NCBI GenBank assembly: GCA_015852425.1 | Contig: JAAAIG010000449.1 | Coordinates: 1 to 29,528, forward strand | Origin: Gryganskiella cystojenkinii | Taxonomy: Eukaryota; Mortierellomycota; Mortierellomycetes; Mortierellales; Mortierellaceae | Length of the DNA stretch: 29,528 nt | Direction: 5' to 3' | Shown here: one piece after another, positions 12,201-20,535 of the stretch | How positions within the stretch are numbered: position 1 is the stretch's first letter | Layout of the letters: each line of letters opens with the position of its first letter | Position numbers and translations under genes: made by a program | The notes under the pieces: model-generated | Seen by the model: only the letters and a program-made list of their open reading frames with translations | Database searches by the model: none | What the model was told of the DNA's origin: nothing

Positions 12201-13281
12201 GGCCAGGGACACAGGTCGGCGGCCAGTCTTTAATTGTCTGTTCCTGTCAGACCAGACAGAGACAGACTGTTATTATGTGCAAGGTGTGGAGGGAAATCTC
12301 TTTTTGAGGGATGGTCAGAACCTGAATGGGGTGGTTCCTTTTAGCGTGGTGAGGATTAACGTGTGGTGTTTGTCGGTGTCTCAATGCGATTAAGACGTTG
12401 GGTTTAATAAAAGTCGGAGCGTGCGAGAATAAGGGACGGAGAGGGAAGAAGAAGAAGAAGAAGAGGAAGAAAGTGACGTCCGATGAAAAGGCACAAAGGA
12501 TCAACCAACGACATGTGAGCGACCAAAACCCCAATCATCAAAAAAGAAAAAGAACATGCTTTGCTTCCTGCCCGCATGGTCACAGGTCACGTGTCGTTTT
12601 AGAGCCAAAAAGGCGACGCGTTTTTTTTTATGGGTGAGTGTTTGTCGATTCTCCCTGGCCGCCTTTAGAAAGAACGCCAGAACGAAGCAGTAAAAGCAAT
12701 GAATAACGGCATACCTCTTTACCAATGCATTCTTGATTGTTCTTCTGATATCGATCAGGGTATCCTTGGCAATTTGTACTTCAATAGCGGCCACGCCACA
12801 AAACGGATGCCTTCCCACGCTTTCTTCATCAAGACTGAACTTCACCTCCGAGCCAAAAAAAAAAAAAAAAAAAAATCGAAAAAAGGAGTGCTCGGTGAAT
12901 TGTAGTATCCATGGGACAAATAACTCTGGTTTTTCACGGACAACCCAGGTTTTCATTATTCATGTCGTGTCACTCAAGGCCAAAAAAAACCCAAAGTTTA
13001 TTTTTGTGTCGGCCTTTCAGCTTTGCTTGCATTCTACTGGTCCAAAAGAGTTTGTTCGCTGAGTGTTTGTGCTGCGTTTCCTTTCCTTCCGCTGTGATGT
13101 TCACCCACAGGTAATTGCTCTCTTAAAGGGTGGAATAGGAACCCTATAGACCAGACCGGGCGACATGGATCTTCGTCAATTTTCTGTTAAAAGGACACCC
13201 GTGCGTTCGTATATTTTCTTTTTCTCTTTTCACTTCATCTCTTCGTCATCTTTGTTCTTCACGTCTGTTGCCAGTGTGTCC
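12201..13281. other. Divergent promoter region between TOR and the acetate permease
   Basis: The two genes run away from each other, so both promoters must lie here. Contents: an open in-frame leader upstream of the TOR ATG (12201-12243), GAA/GAG-rich DNA at 12440-12475, a T tract, and an exon-like island on the minus strand at 12715-12845 (reported separately). No other gene is supported. Confidence 0.5.
12715..12845 (-). other. Exon-like island of unknown gene, minus strand
   Basis: A 131-nt open segment is bounded on the coding strand by a long T tract ending in CGGAG (acceptor) and by AAAGAG|GTATGC (good donor). It encodes about 43 residues including HPFCGVAAIEVQIAKDT and RRTIKNALVK, a protein-like composition without low complexity. 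No family is recognised. Spliced to the acceptor at 12244 (CTGACAG), it would enter TOR exon 1 in frame upstream of the called ATG. It could therefore be an N-terminal TOR extension, an exon of a separate small gene, a relic or chance. Confidence 0.3.
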
Positions 13282-13288
13282 ATATATA
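13282..13288 (+). promoter_or_regulatory. TATA-like box for the acetate permease gene
   Basis: ATATATA lies about 157 nt upstream of the ATG at 13445 and is followed by a C/T- and A/C-rich leader. No other TATA-like sequence is closer to the start. Position and composition are the only support. Confidence 0.45.
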
Positions 13289-13444
13289 CCCATCCTCTCC
13301 GCTTCAAAACCGAGTTCTTCTCAACACAAGCAACACTCAAAGGAATTCGACTGCTCACTTTCTGTTTTTTTCCCAACAACTTTCTCCCTCCACACACAAA
13401 CGTACACACCAAAAAAATTTCATCTTTGTCAAAGCACCATACAC

Positions 13445-15127
13445 ATGTCTACATCAAAGGATATTTTTGATCTCGAAAAGCAAGAACACCAACTTGTTGA
13501 TCACCCCCTTCATCGTCTCTCTCAACAGCAACTACAACAGCAGCAGCAGCAGCAGCAGCAACAAGCACAGCAATTGATCTCCCAACAACACCAGATTCAA
13601 CAGCAACAGCAACAACAACAGCAGCAACTCCCTCTTCATGCTCACCTTGAACCCGAGGATGTTCGGGTCTCACCCTACCACATGGATGTGAACATGAACC
13701 CTCCCCTGAACGCTGTCATCCAATCAACCACTCCTCCTCCAAACCCCGGCCCTTTTGGTCTCTGCGCCTTTGCACTGACAGCCTTTTGTATGGGTCTTTA
13801 TAATCTCCGTGCTGGTGTCGCTCCCAATGCCCCTGGTAACTTTATCACCGGAACGGCCATGTTCTATGGCGGTCTTGGTCAGGTACAGTTCAACAGCTCC
13901 ATCCCACATTACCGTCGATCGACCACAAAAAAAGAAAGGATGTAGAGCGGAAACGAAAAAAAAAAAGAAAAAGGAGGCCCTGCCAATTGGTTTCGCTGCT
14001 GTTTTTCTTTCCTTTTTACGATGTCCGCCCAAGAAAGAAAAAAAAAAAGGTGGATTTCCACCCACCCTCTTTCGATTTGCAAGAGAAAAAACACAACCGA
14101 AAAAAAAGTTCCCCGCAAATTAGGGAGCCTTTTTCATTTTTTCTTTTATTTTCATGCTTGCTTTCCTGTTGTTCATCCAACCTTGCCCATTGTTTTTTTC
14201 ATTTCCCGCTCCCATTTCTTCCGAAAAGACAGAAGACACACATCACACTCTGACAAACGCAACGTGGACACAAGACTCTCCCTCCCCTCACTCCTTAGCC
14301 CCATTTTATTTTAACTTACTTTTTCTCAGTGGAAATAACGGGCACGGATGTTTATTCGAGGAGATGAAGACCACGAAACCCTTCATCTTTTCCTTTTAAT
14401 CGTGCACGGTCCTGAACCTCGAGGACGAAACGCGTCCACCTGCAGCATGTTTACTAACGTCCAAAAAACCCCCCCTCTCACCCCTCACTTCTATTTCTGA
14501 CTACAACTCAAACTCCACTTTCAACTTTCCTACTTCATTCTATCTTTTACAGGTTATTGCTGGCTTGCTGGAATACCGTAACGGAAACACTTTCGGAGGA
14601 ACGACCTTCTGTTCCTATGGTAACGCCCCCGTCTTAAAATTTTTCTTCTTCTCCACCATCCCACCTCAGCTCTATTTTGCTCGTTACCTTCGATCACTTT
14701 TTTTTTTTGTTTTTGCTGACTCTCTCCACTTTTTTCATTGTTCGTAGGTCTCTACTGGATCTCGTATGCGACCTTGTTGATCCCTTCCTTTGGCGTCGCA
14801 GCCGCTTATGCCGACTACCCCAAAGACTACATGACCGCCGTGGGAACCTACCTCCTCGGTTGGACCATCTTTACTTTCTTGATGTGGACCCTGACCTGGA
14901 AATCCAACTTGGCGTCCTCGGCTCTGTTCTTCTGCCTCGGCATGACTTATTTGTTCAGCACGATCTCGTCGTTGGCCCATTTGAACCCTGGTAACGCCGT
15001 TCAGAAGGTCGGCGGCGGCATGGGTATCATCACCTCTTTGATCGCCTGGTATTGCGCCATGGCTGATCTCAGTCATGCTCAAAACTCGTACTATACTTTG
15101 CCTCTTGGTCAATTGGGTCGTAGATAA
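13445..15127 (+). CDS. Ato/GPR1/FUN34/YaaH-family acetate permease with polyQ N terminus
   Basis: Membrane carrier for acetate (the family also handles other short carboxylates, with a debated ammonium role), at the plasma membrane. Exons: 13445-13882, 14553-14619, 14748-15127; 294 residues. The six-helix domain begins after residue about 98 and includes the family signature, here NPGPFGL (usually NPAPLGL), then GLYNLRAG, GGLGQ-VIAGLLEYRNGNTFG, FCSYG and a PSFG helix. The first splice joins GGLGQ to VIAGLLEYRNGN, exactly as the family is continuous, which proves the unusually long 670-nt intron 1. Residues 27-61 are almost all Gln in two tracts; typical yeast Ady2/Ato proteins have a short charged tail there. 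The start follows a TATA-like box by about 160 nt, and the next Met (residue 80) would remove the polyQ. A signal AATAAA follows at 15251. Confidence 0.9.
13523..13627 (+). repeat. CAG/CAA glutamine repeats in the permease N terminus
   Basis: Two tracts of CAG/CAA codons (about 13523-13570 and 13596-13627) are separated by a short segment coding LISQQHQI. The codons are mixed, so slippage is expected but less than in a pure CAG run. The opposite strand reads as poly-Ala/Val, which explains the antisense open frame there. Confidence 0.85.
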
Positions 15128-15250
15128 AAAAAACAAGACACTGGCGTTTCTTTCTTACTTTTTCTTGCAGCTCTCATCCTTCCTCTCCAGCATTTTCCTT
15201 GACTTTTAGTCTATCTACCAGTCTTCATATACCACAACCACTTTAGCATC

Positions 15251-15256
15251 AATAAA
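15251..15256 (+). terminator. Putative polyadenylation signal, acetate permease
   Basis: AATAAA lies 124 nt after the stop codon and is followed by further A-rich sequence to 15279. The convergent thioesterase gene ends at 15388, so the two transcripts have little space between them. Confidence 0.5.
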
Positions 15257-15387
15257 AATAAAATAATATAAAAAAAAAAGATCGTGAACCGTGTTGATGC
15301 ATAAAAAGGCCATATCAGGCAGTGTCTAAATGATATATTCGTCTTGGGTTGTCTATCTAATCGGAGGTACTGTAGGGAAAATGCTTA

Positions 15388-17817
15388 TTATTGCTTCGAG
15401 ATCCCAAGGTTCTTACGGTTCATCCCCGCCAATTGACTGCCAATCATCCTCCGACGCTTGCCCTCGAGGTACAACATCGACTCTGCGTACGTCCTGGGCA
15501 TGACACGAGGGGTTCCTTTCACGGGATCTGTAAATGTGAACCAGAAGGTATTCGTCGTTTCACGCGAGCCCTTCTTAATATCCAAGACATCAGCCTTGAC
15601 CATGACCTGGAATGAATGATGGTCTCCTCCTTCTGCGAACACAATCTGGGAATCCAACGCCAAGAAGGTACCAATGGGGACAGGTTTACGGAACGAGATC
15701 TCGTCCAAAGCCAAGAACGTTGGGCGAGAAGAGATAAAGACCGAGGCATTACAAAACGCAAGCTCATAGGCCAAACGCATGAGGTATCCACCGAAAATCT
15801 AAACGAAACACAAGTAGAGGAATTTGTCAGCATAAGGCGATCAGGACCAATGGTCTATTGCACACACATGTCATTCACAAGGCGAAAGGCTCTTACCTTA
15901 TCGTGAATGTTGCGATCCTGGGGCTGCATGATATGGATGGCGCTCATCTTGGTATCAGACATCCACTCAACATCATCAGGCTTCTTGGTCTTGGATTGAG
16001 GGTCATCGTACTGCGAATAGTTCAGGTACAGGTCGTGGATCAAGAAACGTTCCTCCTGAGTGGGTGGTCTCTTGGTCAACGCAGTATCAGTGGCAACACG
16101 CTTCTTAGCCTTGTGGTCTATCGCATCAAGAATGATTTTTTTATGGATATTGTCAGCAAATCGTACAAAATGAAAAAATAGCGGAACAAATGTTTGAAAT
16201 AACAGAAGACCCCGAACTTTACCTTCACCCATCTGGAACAACTTCTTCTCGGTATCGTTTTGGAGGAGCATGGGGTTGACCTGAGCGGCCTTGTTAGTGA
16301 TAGCATCCCTAGCAACCATGGTGAAGCGGGCGACCAAAATAGTATCACCGTGCTGTCCGGGTTTGTCCTCCGAGATCTCTTCCATCTTCATGAAAACTAG
16401 ATAATAAGGAACAATAGAAGGTTAGATCATCGTTCATCAGCAAACAAAAATATACGTCCAAAAAGCAGTCGATCTCTCACTTACCCTCCATGGACGAATA
16501 TCCGACATAGGAGACATGTCCAGAGAGGCGAAGATCACAAACACCCAGAGGCTTCAACAAATCAATTCTGTCTACAGAAGCGGTGACGATAGTCAGGGGC
16601 GAAGAGTTGGCCTTGCCGTCGTCCGCGTGCTTGTAAGAGATTGCTCCTGCGAGAGCATCCAGATCTTCCATGATCTTTCCGTGTCTGCACACCAAAAAGC
16701 AAAAAAAAGTTAATGGATTGTTGATCAACGATCAGTTATAACTTTCATATATACGATTAAGCTCATATACGAGGGAAAAAGCCTGTTACCTGAGAGTTCC
16801 GCCAACGTTGATGTATTCCTCCAAGAGAGCCTTATCCGTCTTGAAGGGTAAGATGATCTCAGTGTAGGAATCCTGCATCGTCTTCAAGACTAGGGCACGC
16901 TTCTGATAAGACTTGGCTGGCGAAGCAGGAGTCGAGCTATGACTGCCAGTTGGTGATCCATGTTGGTTCGCCAACTTGTCAATCCAGGAAGTGATGGGGC
17001 GAACAGTAAAGACCTTCCCGTGGGGCAAAGCCGAGTTGAGCTGTGCAACAGTGGCAGCAGCTGCGGTGATCGAGGAAGTAGACGACGATGTAGGGCCTGT
17101 AGACCAAAGTAACAAAACAAAAAACAAAATAAAAAGATTCGATTGCTGCTGTTAGTCTCGGTTTGCTGTGTTTGCCGGTGCTTTTCTTTTATCCAACCAT
17201 TCGCATGCGAGAGCGAATCGTGGTAAAGAAGGCGGTTTCCCTTTCTGGGCTATTGAAACGTGAGATTTTAAAGTGGACTGCCAGGCGGAGGATGAATCAT
17301 CGGAATGGCCTTTTTTTTTGTCACTGTTCTCTTTGCGTGTAATTTTTTCCCCTTCAATTGTCATACTTCGTTTCAATCGCCCTCGATCAGCAGAAAGCCC
17401 TCTTCTCTTTCCCATCATTTGCACAGATCAGAGTAGAAATTGCCAGTTGAACTCTGTCGCCGAATAGTCATGATCTACAAGGCCACTAGAACGTGACGAA
17501 ATGAATGGGGAGGAGAAACCACTGATGGCCCTTTAAGGACTGGACCGTAGTGGGTCGATCGGAAAGAGGGAGTAAAGATCATAGAAAACAGGCATACCTG
17601 GGGATGCGACGATCTTGCCTGCAGAGTTGCTGCCAAGCTTGTCGAGGAGATCGTTCCTGGCCTTTTCCAAGGCCTCCTTGGGGGTCAGCGGTTCACTACC
17701 TGTGAGCTGTCTGTTAGCACTTCCGGTAAAGAACCGGGGGTTTTGGGTATTGAGACCACGCCTGGAGAAAGTGCGAGAGGCGAGGCTGAGGAGCGAAGAC
17801 CTTGACTGGACGCTCAT
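15388..17817 (-). CDS. Mitochondrial acyl-CoA thioesterase, double hotdog, ACOT9-like
   Basis: Hydrolyses acyl-CoA to free acid and CoA, probably in the mitochondrial matrix. Exons in coding order: 17817-17598, 17096-16790, 16684-16485, 16396-16223, 16117-15897, 15798-15388; 510 residues, all GT-AG, with frame kept throughout. The N terminus (MSVQSRSSLLSLASRTFSRR) is Arg/Ser-rich without acid residues, a typical targeting peptide. The first hotdog covers about residues 110-290 (HGKIMEDLDALAGAISYKHA, then GHVSYVGYSSMEVFMKMEEI), and the second lies in the C-terminal third (IFGGYLMRLAYELAFCNA). The two-hotdog order and these segments match the ACOT9/10 and fungal homologue group. The Met at 17817 is the first true ATG in frame. 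Intron 1 is 501 nt, far longer than the other four. The protein ends in SKQ, one residue away from a peroxisomal SKL-type signal, but Q is not normally accepted there. Confidence 0.9.
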
Positions 17818-19042
17818 AGTGAAATTATATGACGAATTGAGGTTGCGATTGAGAAGGAAGCTTTCAAAGTTGCGATGCAAGTAATGAGCTCAGAGGGGTA
17901 GACGTTGATCGTCTGATGCTAATGGTGAGTGGAACGGAGAAAGTGAATCGAAGAGGACAGAAGAGGAGAGGAGAGGAGTTTTGATGTGAACAAAAGAAAG
18001 AATGGATGGGGTGGAATGAAATGAGGAAAAAAGGAATGAAATGTGAAGTATCAAATATGAAAAATGAATAATATCAGAAAAAAAGATTGTCCGTCCAATC
18101 CCTTCCAGACTTTCTGAGGACGCGATAATTGTGACGACAGGCACATGTCGATGATGCGTGTTGATTTCTAAACATGCCCCTTGTGTCCGTTGATGGTCGT
18201 TGCAGCATCCTCGCCGATCCTTCATCCGTACTCTCCACGTTTTTTTGTTTTTTTTTGGCAACGCTAGTCCGACTCACAGATCGGGGGTGCAGGATTACAT
18301 GTATTGTTACAACCGTAAATGAATTGTTGGGTCCGATCCTTCTCTTCCACCCTAGACGTGATCTACAAAGCACCCCGGTTTTATTTTCTAATCGCCGATG
18401 ACTCTTTGGTTCCAAAGAGACAGACAGGCGGACTAGGAAACCAAACGCGAGAGCTTTTTTTCTGGTCGGCTTGTTCCCTTTTTAAACATTCCTCCATCTC
18501 TATGTCTCTATATCTCTGCTCTCTTTTCACTATTCTTCAAATCTATTCACCGAGACGGTCAGAAAACATACATGTCCAGTATTTGCTGAGGACCTGGTCT
18601 CCAGGCAAAGCCAGGATCGGATCAATTGGTCTCTCTCACAGTCTCCCCATCTTCACCCTGACATAAACGAAAGGCGCTCGGGCGAGCTTGAAGATATCAA
18701 GTCAAGAGTCGACGAGTTTATGTTCTTCAACTCAAGCTCATGCCCTCGGGTTGCGCTAGAAGTGGATTCTTGAGGGAACCCTTCTGCCCTTGCTTTCTCA
18801 TTTCTTTCGTAAGTAAGCTATGCTAACCAGTAAGTAAAAAAATACCCGAGACGATGCCCGACAGACAATAGTCGTTTGTTGGCGTCACTTTTGACGGAAG
18901 GATTGCAGAACGTGGGAAAGTTTGCATGCAATTATGCGTGTACATAAGGGGCGCTCTTGTCATCCGACCAACGGTCTTGAGCAACCCTCTTGGTCTTTCT
19001 CTTTATCTCTTCACTTTTCTTGAGCAAAGACCACAACAAAAA
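17818..19042. other. Divergent intergenic region, thioesterase and FAHD-type genes
   Basis: Both neighbours start here and point outwards, so two promoters must lie within. The minus-strand leader of the thioesterase is C/T-rich (17890-18060). Around 18950 there is a TATA-like ACATAAGG, and a C/T-rich stretch then leads to the ATG at 19043. Open frames at 18074-18666 overlap on both strands without domains. No gene is seen. Confidence 0.55.
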
Positions 19043-20461
19043 ATGAGACCCTCGGCTTCATCGCTGGTGAGTTTGTCATGACTTTTTAGAACCGAATCAT
19101 CCCCATTATGTTTTCCTTGCTAAAAGAATCTCATTCGTCATACGCGCTGTCCATGTCCAAATAGCGTTCCTGGACGCGTCTCATTCGGTAAGCACTGGAA
19201 AGAAAAAAAGGACAGAGAGAGAGAAGGGGAATGCATTCAACAAAACTGTGGAATGGAGAGTTTATGGGGGTCAATGGGAGAAGTAGGAGCTCATTCACCC
19301 TCACTCTCTTTCAACATTTTATTTCTCATTTCAAATCAGATTTCTCGGCAAGGATGGGAAAATATACCACGGTGAACCCCAGGGTCCCCTGACGTGGCCA
19401 CACCCGACACGTTCCGGTCCTGGTAGCGGTAGCAGTGTGGAATCCAGCAAAGAACTTACCGCAAAGGTCATTGTCAACACATCCTCCAAGGACAATAACA
19501 ACAACGCCGCAACAACTTCATTGGATATCTTCTCACCCTCCTCATCCTGGACCACCACCGAAAAGATCGTCCCCGTCCAAAAGCTCTTGTCGCCTTTGAG
19601 TCATGTCCCAACCTTTCGTTGCATCGGCCTCAACTATGCCAAGCATGCCGAGGAGACAAAGATGCCGATCCCCAAATTCCCTATCCTCTTTATGAAACCT
19701 TCTCAGGCTCTTCAGGATCCCTTTAAAGAAGTCGTAATCCCATCGATCGCAGAGAACTCTCAGGCAGATTTCGAGAACGAGTTGGCGGTCGTGATCGGGA
19801 AACGCTGCAAGAACGTCAAGGAATCCGAGGCACTGGATTATGTTCTTGGTAAAAGCCTTCTCGGTCGTCTGAAAGCATTTTAGCCGTCCTCCTCGCGTCC
19901 CTTTTTAACAGACGTATGTTAACTCTTGACTTTACATTAGGTTACACCGTCGGAAACGACATCAGTACTCGTAAATGGCAAGGATCGACCTTGGGATCCG
20001 GACAATGGTGTTTCAGCAAGTCGTTTGATACATTTGCTCCCCTAGGTCCATGTATCGTCTCTCCAGAGGTGATCCCAAATCCAAACAATTTGAGGATCCG
20101 GACCACCCTGAACGGCAAACAGATGCAGGACTCCAACACCTCGGACATGATCTTCAGTGTTCCTCGATTGGTATATTTTCTATTGGACTATATCGAGAGC
20201 AGCCTACACCATTGATCCTCATTCCATTGAGCTAATATCTTCAACTTTTAATTTTCCCGGCATTAGATCTCGTTCTTGAGTCAATCCACGACGCTGATGC
20301 CTGGTGACGTTCTGATGACGGGCACGCCCCAGGGAGTGGGTTTCAAACGAGAGCCGCCGGTGTTCTTGCAACATGGCGATCATGTCGTTTGTGAGATCGA
20401 ACACATCGGCGAACTGCACAGTCCTATCGTGTATGAGAGTAAACAAACTCGCAGCTCATGA
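19043..20461 (+). CDS. Fumarylacetoacetate hydrolase-family protein (FAHD-type)
   Basis: Mg-dependent enzyme of the FAH superfamily. Relatives act as acylpyruvate hydrolase, oxaloacetate decarboxylase or oxaloacetate tautomerase, often mitochondrial; the substrate cannot be read here. Exons: 19043-19066, 19165-19187, 19340-19848, 19941-20170, 20267-20461; 326 residues. Exon 2 is a 23-nt microexon whose use restores the family N terminus WTRLIRF-LGKDGKIYHGEP. Family landmarks: IGLNYAKHAEE, the ExE metal pair in DFENELAVVIGK, the third metal acid in GNDISTRKWQ (Asp192), TGTPQGVG near the end. A Ser/Thr/Asn-rich insert (about residues 45-85) separates the N-terminal strand from the catalytic core. 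The first exon codes only MRPSASSL, and its assignment is the least certain part. A polyadenylation-like AATAAA lies at 20487. The gene converges on the molybdenum cofactor sulfurase with 74 nt between stops. Confidence 0.88.
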
Positions 20462-20486
20462 GTTCCTTGGAAAGGAAATAGCAATG

Positions 20487-20492
20487 AATAAA
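20487..20492 (+). terminator. Putative polyadenylation signal, FAHD-type gene
   Basis: AATAAA lies 26 nt after the stop codon. The convergent sulfurase gene ends at 20536, so cleavage downstream of this signal would probably run into its 3' end. Confidence 0.5.
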
Positions 20493-20535
20493 GATTTATA
20501 ATACAATTTTATATGTCGGTCGTTTTAACTACTAA

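Noticed and set aside
12501..12956. 151-residue minus-strand ORF read straight through a poly(T) tract
   Set aside because: The run of Phe is a translated T tract that looks like an intron 3' end. Only the part at 12715-12845 is kept, as a possible exon.
13268..13444. Upstream extension of the acetate permease frame
   Set aside because: No upstream ATG with a better context. The stretch contains the TATA-like box and leader, so translation is taken to start at 13445.
17818..17880. Upstream extension of the thioesterase (starting at a TTG)
   Set aside because: There is no ATG. The Met at 17817 begins a normal mitochondrial targeting peptide.
19127..19164. Longer version of FAHD exon 2 (acceptor at 19126)
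   Set aside because: It shifts the frame and meets a stop early in exon 3, while the shorter exon gives a family-matching N terminus.
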